Of a stretch of 64,000 nt of DNA, positions 12,620 through 22,164 are shown one piece after another; position 1 is the first letter of the stretch; each line of letters opens with the position of its first letter. The stretch lies in contig VRMN01000010.1 in NCBI GenBank assembly GCA_008690995.1, positions 704,876 to 768,875 of the forward strand, written 5' to 3'. This stretch comes from Porphyridium purpureum. Taxonomy: Eukaryota; Rhodophyta; Bangiophyceae; Porphyridiales; Porphyridiaceae. The notes below the pieces were generated by a model. It was not told the DNA's origin, did no database searches, and was given only the letters and a program-made list of their open reading frames with translations. Position numbers and translations under genes: made by a program.

Positions 12620-14872
12620 ATGGGCGCGGCATTGAGCTCGCGCCAGGAGCGCGAACAGCCCGAGGAAGACGAATGGAGCCTGGCGAGCCGCTTCAGCTCG
12701 CCCAGCGTGAGCTCGCCGGTGGCGCGGGAGGCGTCGCTGCCTTCTTCGGAGGCGCTTCCCTCCTCGGCGGCGTCGTCCCCGTCGCGCTTGGGTTTCAGGC
12801 GGTGGTCGTGGCATGCAAGGTACGCTTCCAGGGCAAATGCGGCCGGTTCGTTTGACAGAGCAGCAGCAGCTCCCGAACAGCAGGCCCACACTCAGGGCGC
12901 TCGCAGCGCGAGTGCGTCGCTGCCGTCCTCCGCGTCGATGTTTTCATCAGCGTCGTCTGGCTCGTCGTCGTCTTCCAGAAGGAGGAGAAAGCCGCGTCGC
13001 TCCCTGTTCTCACTGCGGCTCGTTGCGCGCCATTTCAACATGATACCCGGTTCGTCGAGCGAGGAGGACGAGCCTGACCCGCTTGTACCAGGCAACGACT
13101 CGTTTCCGCGGTCGGCGGGTCGGCATGAGCTAGTGCTCCTGCAATATCCTCCTCCTCTGCCCTACGACCCTTGTGATAAGGTCCGCTCGGACGACCCGCG
13201 CATTCCTTTTCCACTTCAAGTTGGATCTCCAGGGCACCAGTTTCATGCACCAACATTGCAGGAGCTTTGTCTGTTTGCGATATGTCGCGAAGATCCTGAA
13301 CTGACCAAGGTGCCCCTGCATTTAATGCCTGTCTTGGTTGTACGTGTGCTTCTGAATTTGTTGCTGAGCTCTGAGCGGGCAACACCGGAGGCTCTCGTGA
13401 AGATTGCTGCTGCTTCACCTCTAGCATTTGAGACGTTGAGAGTTCGAATGTGTAATAGACCAAACATGTCATGGTTGCGCGCTGTACCGAGTCTGAGCGA
13501 AACTTTGAAGGAGCTCGACCTGCGCGGTCTTGTCAGCTTGTCGGACGAAGCGCTTCCCATCCTGGCATCTGCGAGATCCCTTCGGGTCTTAAACCTTTCG
13601 TCCTGCATTGGACTCACGTCGTTTGCGCTACGGGACCTGGCGCTTCTGGAGGAATTGGAGGAATTGTACTTGGAAAATATTCCAGAACTCGACGACTCGG
13701 TGCTCGAGCATCTGAGTGCTCTCCCACGCTTGAAACGTTTGTCGTTGAGCGGTTGCAACCGAGTGAGCGATGCCGGCGTAAAGTTCCTTAAAAGGTGCTC
13801 CAGCCTGACTCATTTGAGCTTGACGCAGTGCTTCTGCGTCACCGATAAGTCCCTCAAACTCCTTCTTGAGAGCTGTGGTCCGCAGTTTGAAGTTCTCAAA
13901 TTGACGAGCACGCGCGCTACGCAAGAGATTGGCGGCGTCTTGCAGACTTGTACAAATCTGAGAGAGCTTCATCTCGGAGGGATCGTTTTGGAAAGAGACG
14001 AGGCTTGTGAGTGGCTGGGCTCTTTGACGAGGCTTGAAAGTCTTTTCCTGGACCGAACTGGTGTGGGCGACCAAGTGCTTGCCACGATTGACTCACTTTT
14101 TAATTTACGTGAGCTTTCGGTCGCGTATACGTCGGTTTCTGACCGCGGCGTCATCAATCATGTCTCGCGGCTTCAAGCACTCGAGGTCCTAGACCTTGAG
14201 TATACTTACGTAACGGACAATGCCGTGGAGTGTGGCCTCCGTAAACTGGTCAACTTGAAAAAGCTGAATCTGGCGGAAACGAGCGTAACCGATGCGGGCT
14301 TATCTGGACTACTCCCTTTACATCGTTTGGAAGAGCTCGACCTCAGCGGCTCTGGAATCTCAGGCACAAGCTGTCCCAACCTGTCGCGCCTCGTCCACCT
14401 GCGCCACTTATCTGTTGATGCATCGAATGTTAATTTTGTTTCACGCCTGAGCGCGCTGACCGAGCTCGAGAGCTTGGACTTGTTTTCGTGCAAGGTGGCA
14501 GACTCGGTTGTTCCTGCTCTCAGAAAGCTGACGAAACTTAAGCGTCTTGAGATTTGTGGCGGGCGACTCACGAATCATGGACTGATGATGATGGCTGGTC
14601 TCCATTCACTCGAGTATCTGAATGTTGCAAATAACCAAGGCGTCTCGAATTCTGGTGTGGCGAGCTTGCACGAAAATCGCAACCTTCGAAATTTGAACCT
14701 CGCGGGCACCTCTGTCAGCGACGCTGTTGTGCCTGCTTTGGAACGCTTTCCGGCGCTCGAGACTTTGTGCATTCGTGGCTGCGATAAGTTGTCAGGCGCT
14801 GCGCGACAGAGATTGAGTCGCAACGAACGCTTTGTGATCGTGGGTGAGAAAATCATGGAATCCGAAATATGA
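12620..14872 (+). CDS. Leucine-rich-repeat protein with possible N-myristoylation
   Basis: A 750-residue product from ATG 12620. An earlier in-frame ATG lies at 12560; 12620 is preferred because it gives MGAALSS, an N-myristoylation consensus (Gly2, Ser6). Residues ~5-200 are Ser-rich and disordered with runs of Ser and Arg. From about residue 280 a series of about 17 LRRs of 23-26 residues follows, e.g. LKELDLRGLVSLSDEALP, LKRLSLSGCNRVSDAG, LTHLSLTQCFCVTDKS and LRNLNLAGTSVSDA. Several repeats carry the xxxCxxVTDxG pattern of cysteine-containing LRRs. I see no clear F-box before the repeats, only a helical block (ELCLFAICREDPELTK). A protein-binding scaffold at a membrane is the simplest reading; the partner is unknown. 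Confidence 0.8.
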   Translation: MGAALSSRQEREQPEEDEWSLASRFSSPSVSSPVAREASLPSSEALPSSAASSPSRLGFRRWSWHARYASRANAAGSFDRAAAAPEQQAHTQGARSASASLPSSASMFSSASSGSSSSSRRRRKPRRSLFSLRLVARHFNMIPGSSSEEDEPDPLVPGNDSFPRSAGRHELVLLQYPPPLPYDPCDKVRSDDPRIPFPLQVGSPGHQFHAPTLQELCLFAICREDPELTKVPLHLMPVLVVRVLLNLLLSSERATPEALVKIAAASPLAFETLRVRMCNRPNMSWLRAVPSLSETLKELDLRGLVSLSDEALPILASARSLRVLNLSSCIGLTSFALRDLALLEELEELYLENIPELDDSVLEHLSALPRLKRLSLSGCNRVSDAGVKFLKRCSSLTHLSLTQCFCVTDKSLKLLLESCGPQFEVLKLTSTRATQEIGGVLQTCTNLRELHLGGIVLERDEACEWLGSLTRLESLFLDRTGVGDQVLATIDSLFNLRELSVAYTSVSDRGVINHVSRLQALEVLDLEYTYVTDNAVECGLRKLVNLKKLNLAETSVTDAGLSGLLPLHRLEELDLSGSGISGTSCPNLSRLVHLRHLSVDASNVNFVSRLSALTELESLDLFSCKVADSVVPALRKLTKLKRLEICGGRLTNHGLMMMAGLHSLEYLNVANNQGVSNSGVASLHENRNLRNLNLAGTSVSDAVVPALERFPALETLCIRGCDKLSGAARQRLSRNERFVIVGEKIMESEI

Positions 14873-14892
14873 GAGTGTGTTGAAATTTATAC

Positions 14893-17800
14893 TTAAATCG
14901 GCAAATGCACCAGAAACTCACAACAAGATGACTTGAAGTCAAGGTCGAAATCGGCGCTTGACGAACCTCCTGTGACCGATGCACGCACATTGCCCAAATG
15001 AATGTCCAGCATCGAGCTGTCAAGAAATATGGAATCCTCTAATACAAGTCGGAGTGACATTGTGTACGACATAAAGTACTGGGTATTTGCTTGCAACCAC
15101 AGCTGGTTTCCATCTTGTCGTCCCATGATGTACGTGTGTGGACCAATGCAGCCGTGTAATGCTGCTCGACCACTCGCCAGTGTGAGTTCAAATTTCTGCG
15201 ATACATTCGCATTTTCCTCGGTGGTCATGACGAAGAAGCGAGGCCCCAAGGTCAGAACCAAAGCAGTGGTATCCTCGGAATAGCGCCTGACATAACGCGT
15301 CGTGAGCTCTCTGTGCAACGAACGAGGTGCATCTGGATCCTCGAGCGACACTCGTGCAATGGCCTCTGGAATACAATCCAGAGTACCGCAATTGCGTCCG
15401 ACGGTTGCGATCGGGAAAAATTGTCCGTTTCGTGGGAAGAGCTCGCAATGCGCTTTGCCGGATGGCGAAAATCCCAGCTCGTCGCAAAAGAGAGCAGAAT
15501 ACTGTTCGCCCCACTGCCCAGCATGCCGGAAGTGTGGTGCGTCGACGACCAAAACATGACTCTCCTGTAGAATCTCTTCCTTTGACGGGATCATCTGGCG
15601 ATCAAGCAGCGCATTAAAGAAAGGCTCTAGAAAGCGCTTGAACGCCGGCAACAAAAAGCAATCGTCCGAGTAGAGCGCTGGTCCCGGCACAGTTTCCGTA
15701 TCCTTATAAGAGTCACGTAGATTTCCCTTTGCACAAATCTGGCCATCATAACACAAAAGCGTGCACCCCTGGGCGACTCCGAGTAGAAAAACCTGAATCC
15801 AAAAGATGGGCGGCATGTGCGAGCAGCTTCCCTTCCGCAAGCCAAAATTCGGTTCACCCAGGCCTTTGAAGCCAGCATGCTCCCAATACCACGGTTCGTT
15901 CCACATGAGGATCTGCGAACATCGACCAGAAAGCCACAGGCCCATCACCGCGGACATGCTTGTCGGTCCCAAATTCGAAATATTTGTTTTGTGGCCGAGC
16001 ACAATATAATCTGCGTGAGTCTGCAGCAGTCGCTGAAATTCCTCTGGTGATTCCCACCCAAAGAGTGTCCACTTGTGCCATATGTCCTGCCCGTCAGCCA
16101 TCACGTATCTTCGTCCATACTTCCCGCACAACTTAATTGCACGAAAACAACGCGCAGCCGCTTCTGACCACACCGTTGGTTGCTTTGGCGTTCCAAAATG
16201 AAACCCGTACATTAGCTCTCCTGTGCTGAAACCTAGAACAAATGGACTCGTCTGAAACGCCCATTCCATCCTAGCAAGCGATGCAGTCGTCATTTTAAAG
16301 AATACCGGTATGGACCGGCGCGCGGACAACTGGACAATCATGCCGAATGTCGTACGGTCAACGTCACCGATGCGGAAAGCCACGCGGCTGCGAAGCCGTT
16401 CTGGGAATGCATCAAAGAGCTTCTCTAATGCCGAAAAGTTCCTGAGTACCTCCCAGCTGAGCATGGGTGCGTCAGGACCTATACGAATGCTCAGCGGCTG
16501 AAAGGCGTGGTCATTGTTCACGTCAAATCGGCCGAGCGAAGACCACTGGCTCTCAAAACCTTCAAGCGGTTCCTCGATGCGAGCCCGCCAGACGTAGCTG
16601 CCGGGTACAAGAAGCCAATTCTCCGGGAAAAAGCTGTGATAACTGTTTGCACGACATGATCTGCGGTTGGCAAGCTGATAAACTACGTCTTCAGGAGTGA
16701 ATGTGAGACTTGAATCCTTGAATACTTGCACGCGAATCACGAAATGACCGACTGCCGTCTGATTCTGGATTTCATAGCTCACGGCGACGTCGGTTACATT
16801 CGCGTCATTTACGGGGGTCACCAAGCGCGGCGCATCGAGCTTCGGAGGGCCGACGACGAGCTGATGAATCGTCGCCAGCTCGCACTCGGACTCTAAACTT
16901 GCGCTTGCGTCTGCGCGAAAAGTCAATGCGAAAGCATGATTTGCGTGAACCTGCCTCATTTCTTTAGTTCCGTTCTTTTTCGGAAACGGCTTGCGCGTAT
17001 CGCCTCCTGCATACCATCCTGTTTTTGTTGATAAACAGATCTCAATCACATCATCGCTAGTGCTGTCATTGCCGCTGAACTCCGCCAGACATATCCTCGA
17101 GCCGGGATCTGATCCTATCTTTGAAATGAAAAGCCCAGCACTCACCCCGGGAGCTTTGGAGAAGTTCAATCTCAGCTCGGGGCTCCTCTGAAAGTTGCAG
17201 CTTAGCGGCACGTGCAAAGAGGCACCGCTCCTTCCATAAATACTCAACTCGTCGTCGATTCGCACTATCCGAGCGTCGTCGTTACAGGGCAACATTAAGC
17301 AATGCGCATTTGTAATCGATCGAGTCCATATTGCTTGCAAGACCTGTGCCTGGTTGATCCAGGCTGCTTGAGGGCTGGGAAAGGTCCATAACAGCGGGGC
17401 CGCGGATAGAGGAAGTGCTGGTCGTCTCAATGATGTCAAGAAGGCGTGCTGATGAGTGTGAAAAGCGTCCACGCCTGCGGAATAGCATGCAACCCAAAAT
17501 CCGAATATGCTGGATTCCCCACCGGTACGGATGACAGTGGGTAAAGATCCCGACATCAGATCTACGAGCGACATGCGAAGCGCGTTGTTAATCAGATGCC
17601 ATCTTTCCATCTCAGTCGTGTAGAAGTTTCTGTGCTGTGGGCCGCAATGAAAGCGTAATGAGCATACGCCGAGCGCTGGGCATTTGTACTCGTCCTCTCC
17701 GTGGAGCAGCATTTGGCCGCGCCCCTCTGAGTATTTGATCGGAACCTTGTCCTTCACTAGCGCACAACGGGTGCCGTTGGGCCTCTCAACATCAAGCACC

Positions 17801-18632
17801 CAGTGCTGCTTAGTCTTGCCAAAAAGCCGTCGCTCTGGTCTGACAAAGCCGTATGCTGTCAAGGCGAACACGCTTGTTGGAGCGCGCGAGGGCGCTTCGT
17901 TTCGGACGCAAATCTTATACTGGAGAGCGGTGCCGGCCATGGGAATCACGACATGCTCCTGAAGTACAATGTGCGCGAGGAACGGCGCAACGTTAGAGGG
18001 CGCCTCGCGCGTAATAATTACAGTTGTACCTTCCGTTTCGTGGCTTGTCTGAATGCCGCTCACACGCCATTGCTTTGTTTGAATCACTGCCGCAGACCCG
18101 CTTTTGCAACTTCCCTGAAAATCGGCGACTTCTTTTTGCATGGCGACGTGGATCTCGCCGCTAATATCTGACACATACCGCTTTCGCTGGTTTGGCTGAA
18201 GCGAGTTATCTTCCCAGTCGCCGGGCAAAAAGACGGCTTCAAGCCCACTATCGTTACCAAATTGCACCGCGAGAACACCATTATGGACAATAAACCCCCG
18301 ACCATCTCGCGTGGACTCCTCCTGTACAATTCGGTCGAGCATGGTTTCCGCGTGTGCTGCTCGGGAGATTCGAACGCAGTGCGAGCCCGCCGGAACACGA
18401 AGCGCGTACTGATGAGCATCTGGCACATGCCTGATGAGCAGCTCTTCTCCCGAACCCTCGCAAACGGCGCTCAGCGCCGCGCGAGCTGATGTGTCCTTGT
18501 CCTTTCCTTTGCCTTTCGCGCTGCTCGAGGCGTGCAGCGCGGCGTCCAGAGCGTCCTGGCCGATGCCCAGCCACGTCCACCGCGGGCGCCGATCCCTGGC
18601 GGCACGTTGACGTCGAGTCGCGCCACTGCCAT
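14893..18632 (-). CDS. GH98-like glycoside hydrolase (left copy), N-terminal frame broken
   Basis: About 1,245 residues. The C-terminal half carries the GH98 barrel blocks in order: PFVLGFSTGELMYGF (about 16,200-16,245, with the candidate acid Glu), AIKLCGKYGRRYVMADG, ADYIVLGHKTN, MGLWLSGRCSQILMWNEPWYW, MPPIFWIQVFLLGVAQG and MIPSKEEILQESHVLVVDAP. The N-terminal half is beta-rich and of unknown family. Known GH98 enzymes are bacterial endo-beta-galactosidases and xylanases; a role on algal sulfated galactan/xylan walls is speculation. Start: a good ATG at 18632 (MAVARLDVNVPPGIG) is out of frame by one base with the rest, because a C run near 18,586 has three C here and four in the right-arm copy. 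The first ATG in the main frame is 18342. No signal peptide is evident. Convergent with the LRR gene. Confidence 0.65.
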
Positions 18633-19025
18633 TGCACCAACACGCACGCGAGGCAGCCGCGGCTCGCCCCCGCCGCGCGCGGCACGCACCAAACGCGCAG
18701 CTGCGCACGCGCCAGTCGCGCCTCCGACCCCGCTCGGTACAGTGCGCTGTACCTCCCCAACCGCCCGATTAGGGTTTCTGTGATGCGGCACGGAGGTACA
18801 GTGCGGATGCGGTGCGGGGTACAGTGCGGATGCGGTGCGGGGGTACAGTGCGGATGCGGTGCGGGTACAGTGCGGATGCGATGCGGGGGTACAGTGTTTG
18901 TGCGGTGCCGAGCGCGCAGCTCAAATGTCAGTTGGGAGTCCGGTGAGCGCGTGCGCAGCGTGTGTGCAGCCTCAGGGCTGAGGCGCGGGGAAGGGACGCG
19001 CGTGCAGCAGTGGCAGAAAGGCGGG
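18633..19025. promoter_or_regulatory. Divergent promoter, GH98-like / HAD-GPDH
   Basis: 393 GC-rich bases with many GTACAG boxes: GGTACAGT at 18736-18743, CTGTACC at 18748-18754, then five more inside the minisatellite. The right-arm counterpart differs by many indels and substitutions, whereas the flanking coding sequence is almost unchanged. Confidence 0.5.
18794..18912 (+). repeat. Minisatellite, ~22-base unit ggtacagtgcggatgcggtg
   Basis: Five imperfect tandem units of about 21-25 bases, each starting GGTACAGTG and continuing CGGATGCGGTGCGG; the last unit is diverged (GTACAGTGTTTGTGCGGTGC). It lies between divergent start codons and multiplies the GTACAGT promoter-like box. The copy at 61,741-61,866 is degenerate. 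Confidence 0.85.
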
Positions 19026-20915
19026 ATGGAGGGCATGGTGCGGCGCGACGCGTCGCCGGAGGTGCTGCAGCTATGGCGCAACGCAGAGTGCGTCGCCTTC
19101 GACATCGATTGCACCATCACGATCAACGATAGCCTCGACGCGCTGGGCGAGTTTCTGGGCGTCGGCGAGCAGATCCAGAAGATCACAAACGCCGCAATGG
19201 ATGGCCACCTGGATCTCGAGACCGCGCTGCAGCAGAGGCTCGACGCCATGAACCTGACGACTCAGAAGATCCAGGCTTTCGTTAACTCTCATCCCGTCGA
19301 AAAGCGCCTCGTGCCGAACATTCGCACGCTGATTGAGGAGCTCCAGGCGCGCAATGTCGAGGTGTTTCTCATTTCCGGCGGATTTCGTGAGCTCATTTTG
19401 CCAGTCGCAAAGGCGCTGGGCGTCCCAAAGTCCAACATATTTGCGAACCGCTTCGTGTACATGGCCGACGACAACGCCGAGGAGGATCAGGTCAGCAGCC
19501 AAAGTTTGCGCGTCACGACGTTTGACCCAAAGGAGCCGACGTCTCGTGGTGGTGGCAAGCCCGAGGCCATTCGCCGCATACGAGAGAAACGCCCGTATAA
19601 TACCATCGTTATGGTTGGGGATGGCATCACCGACCTCGAAGCTGGGCAGGAAACCGGTGGTGCAGATCTTTTTATTGGGTATGGAGGCGTGGTTCAGCGC
19701 GAAGCAGTCATGAAGGAAGCGGATTGGTTTGTCGATGATCATGCCGTACTTGCGGAAGCTCTTCCTCGTCTCAAGGTTGCCATGATCGGCAGCGGGGCAT
19801 GGGCGTGTGCAAGCATGCGCATGGTGGCTGAAAATGCACGGAGCAGGCGCATTTTCTATCCAAAGGTGAAGATGTGGGTGTTTGAAGAAGAGCACAATGG
19901 TGAAAAGCTGACAGAGCTTATCAACCGGACTCACGAGAATCCGAAATACCTCCCGGGCTGTCATTTTGGGGACAATGTCGAGGCTTGCTCGGATATCGTG
20001 TCTGTAGTACAGGACGCAGATATCCTTATTTTTTGCACGCCACATCAATTCGTGCACCGGCTGTGCCTGCAAATTAAGAGCCATGTCAAACCGGGCTGCT
20101 TTGCTATTTCGCTCATCAAGGGAATGAGAGTGCGGACTGACGGTCCGCAATTGATTTCGACCATGATTCAGCGCACACTGATGGTCGACTGCTCAGTGCT
20201 GATGGGAGCAAATATTGCCAATCAAATTGGACCGGGATCTTTGTGTGAAGCTACCATTGCGTCGAAGAATGTTGAGCACGCGCGTTTGCTCAAATTGCTC
20301 TTCCACACGGAGTATTTCTACATTGACATCATTTCAGACGTTGAAGGTGCCGAAATGAGTGGCACGCTGAAGAATGTAGTAGCTTTGGCGGCCGGCTTTG
20401 CTGACGGCTCTGGGTATCTCGATAACTGCAAGGCCGTCATTCTCAGGGAGGGACTGAAAGAAATGCGCGAGCTGTCAATTCGCCTGTATCCGTCTGTACG
20501 GGAATCCACCTTCTTCGAAGCTTGTGGAGTCGCCGACTTGATTGCCACGTGCTCCGGAGGCCGAAATCACAAGGTCGCGATGGAATTCGCAAAGCGTGGA
20601 GGCTCTGATTCGTTCGATACATTGGAAGCCGAGCTGTTGCACGGTCAGAAACTGCAAGGGACGCTGACGAGCCACGAGGTGCAGTCGTGCTTAAAGATCA
20701 AAGGCTGGGAGGCTGACTTTCCGCTCCTGAAGGTCGTGGACTTGATTGTCAACGGCGTGTACGAACCGGCAGACATCGCGCGATTCCGTGATTTGAACTT
20801 GTTCCCCATTGTCAAGTCGCCGACTGCCGAGGCGTTGGCGGCCTCCGAGGATGCCGCGATGCTGGACTCAATCCAGCGCCGCGTCAGCATTCTGGAGGTC
20901 CGCGGGCTTGTCTGA
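19026..20915 (+). CDS. Fused HAD phosphatase / NAD-dependent glycerol-3-phosphate dehydrogenase (left copy)
   Basis: 629 residues from ATG 19026. Residues 1-~245 are a SerB-like HAD phosphatase: motif I DIDCTIT (D26, D28), motif II LISGGFRE, Lys in GGGKPEA, motif III/IV MVGDGITDLEA. Residues ~248-629 are GPDH: nucleotide-binding GSGAWACA (G255; usual form GSGNWGTA), the catalytic-Lys block GTLKNVVALAAG (K449) and LDNCKAVILREGL. Such fusions in Dunaliella, Chlamydomonas and diatoms reduce dihydroxyacetone phosphate to glycerol-3-phosphate and dephosphorylate it to glycerol in one protein; in a red alga the intermediate would also feed floridoside and lipids. The frame is open upstream to 18489 but only from non-ATG codons in promoter repeat, so 19026 is chosen. 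No clear transit peptide. No length difference from the right copy. Confidence 0.92.
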   Translation: MEGMVRRDASPEVLQLWRNAECVAFDIDCTITINDSLDALGEFLGVGEQIQKITNAAMDGHLDLETALQQRLDAMNLTTQKIQAFVNSHPVEKRLVPNIRTLIEELQARNVEVFLISGGFRELILPVAKALGVPKSNIFANRFVYMADDNAEEDQVSSQSLRVTTFDPKEPTSRGGGKPEAIRRIREKRPYNTIVMVGDGITDLEAGQETGGADLFIGYGGVVQREAVMKEADWFVDDHAVLAEALPRLKVAMIGSGAWACASMRMVAENARSRRIFYPKVKMWVFEEEHNGEKLTELINRTHENPKYLPGCHFGDNVEACSDIVSVVQDADILIFCTPHQFVHRLCLQIKSHVKPGCFAISLIKGMRVRTDGPQLISTMIQRTLMVDCSVLMGANIANQIGPGSLCEATIASKNVEHARLLKLLFHTEYFYIDIISDVEGAEMSGTLKNVVALAAGFADGSGYLDNCKAVILREGLKEMRELSIRLYPSVRESTFFEACGVADLIATCSGGRNHKVAMEFAKRGGSDSFDTLEAELLHGQKLQGTLTSHEVQSCLKIKGWEADFPLLKVVDLIVNGVYEPADIARFRDLNLFPIVKSPTAEALAASEDAAMLDSIQRRVSILEVRGLV

Positions 20916-21172
20916 AAGCGCGGGAGCTGCGCCTGTCCACGCGTCGGACGCCTCCTGCGCTGCACGCGTCCTTCAATTCCGCAGTAAACCAGTCAGAATG
21001 CCCCCCTTCCGAAAACGGGGGTACAGCTTTGGGGACATAGTGTACAGTTATTGGCCTTGCGAGAGATCGCGCTCGGCTCGCTGCGTGGCGGCCGCCGTGG
21101 GAAGCGGGAGCACAGGCACGCCCCATTTGCGTTCAAAGAGCATCATGCACGCGTTCGTTTGTGGAAGCAGTT
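20916..21172 (+). promoter_or_regulatory. Promoter region of the one-helix protein gene
   Basis: 257 bases downstream of HAD-GPDH. GTACAG occurs at 21021-21026 and TGTACAGT at 21041-21048, about 125-150 bases before ATG 21173. Both boxes are conserved in the right arm (59,574-59,601). Confidence 0.5.
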
Positions 21173-21964
21173 ATGGCACGCCCGCGCGCACATCTCGCGC
21201 GGCCAAGCCTCCGCTCATGTGCGCCTCGCAGCCCCCGGGGAAGCAGTCGCGGTCGCGTGGCGAGGACGCGCACCGGCGGAAGGCCGCAAGCCATCATCCG
21301 GCAAGCGCGCACTGCGAAACGCGCTCAAGGCTGCGCTCGCGCTGGCCGCCGTCATGATTACACCCTTGGTGCCGGCGCATCCACGGCGTCGTCAGCGGCG
21401 GCCGCCGCCAGGGCGGCTCGCGCCCTCGAGCGTCGCCAGGGCCAAGTTGCGTTTAGCGTTCCCATCGAGCAGCTCGGCATCAACAAAGAAGAATTCATCG
21501 GCGAGCGCTTCATCAAGTCCAAGAAACTGCTAAAGTATTCAGAAGCAGAGGAAGAGATTCTTCACCTCGAGGACATGGAGATGGACTCAACCTGGATGAG
21601 GTCCGCTCGACTGACAGGCCTTGCAGTGTTCGTGGCCGGCGGCATGACGGTGATGGGTGGAACGGGCAAGATTTGGGATACCTTTGCCGCTTCTCAAGAG
21701 GAAAAAGAGCGTGAAGAAGAATTGCGCATCACGGGTCGCTTCATTGACACCACAGCCAATCGTATGGACGAAGACGAGAAGCTCAAAAAGAAGGCTGAAC
21801 AGCGAAAGCGACTTGAAGAGCAGTTTTCCTCCATTGAAAGTGATGACGCTGGGGAGTCCCCGAAAGAGAAAAAAAGTGGTCCCTCTGAGCCTCCTGGTGC
21901 TTCCCCTAGCGGTGGCGTGGATTTCAGCGCTCTTGATCGCTTACTCGGCGATGACGACGAGTAG
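21173..21964 (+). CDS. Small protein with one membrane segment, probable transit peptide (left copy)
   Basis: 263 residues from ATG 21173. Residues 1-~95 are Arg/Ala/Ser-rich without acidic residues (MARPRAHLARPSLRSCAPR), like a plastid or mitochondrial transit peptide. The mature part has an acidic stretch (EAEEEILHLEDMEMDS), one hydrophobic segment (ARLTGLAVFVAGGMTVMGG), a charged coiled-coil region (EEKEREEELR; EDEKLKKKAEQRKRLEEQ) and an acidic tail ending LDRLLGDDDE. I recognise no family. A plastid membrane protein with a soluble coiled coil is the best guess. In the right arm the N-terminal frame differs through several indels, so the transit region is unreliable. Confidence 0.65.
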   Translation: MARPRAHLARPSLRSCAPRSPRGSSRGRVARTRTGGRPQAIIRQARTAKRAQGCARAGRRHDYTLGAGASTASSAAAAARAARALERRQGQVAFSVPIEQLGINKEEFIGERFIKSKKLLKYSEAEEEILHLEDMEMDSTWMRSARLTGLAVFVAGGMTVMGGTGKIWDTFAASQEEKEREEELRITGRFIDTTANRMDEDEKLKKKAEQRKRLEEQFSSIESDDAGESPKEKKSGPSEPPGASPSGGVDFSALDRLLGDDDE

Positions 21965-22164
21965 ATTAGAAAGCTTTCGCGTTTAAGTAGTTCTGGGTGC
22001 CCAAGCCCTCGAAGAAAAGATACGTGGCCAAAAAATGTGCGATTTCGCAATCGTACGCTTCTACTCCGCCGGATCGTGTGCGGCTGATCATCTCAAGCAC
22101 ATGATGTAGGCGGTGCTCTTACAGGGTAAGGTCTTCCTTCGTCCATCTATAATTAAAGCAGTTA

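Noticed and set aside
12938-14872. Alternative LRR start at MFSSASSGSSSS
   Set aside because: Possible, but earlier ATGs at 12560 and 12620 are in frame and the latter gives a myristoylation motif.
18600-19000. Repeat-induced point mutation as the cause of arm differences
   Set aside because: Changes include many single-base indels and no consistent C-to-T bias by eye; long duplicated coding stretches are untouched.
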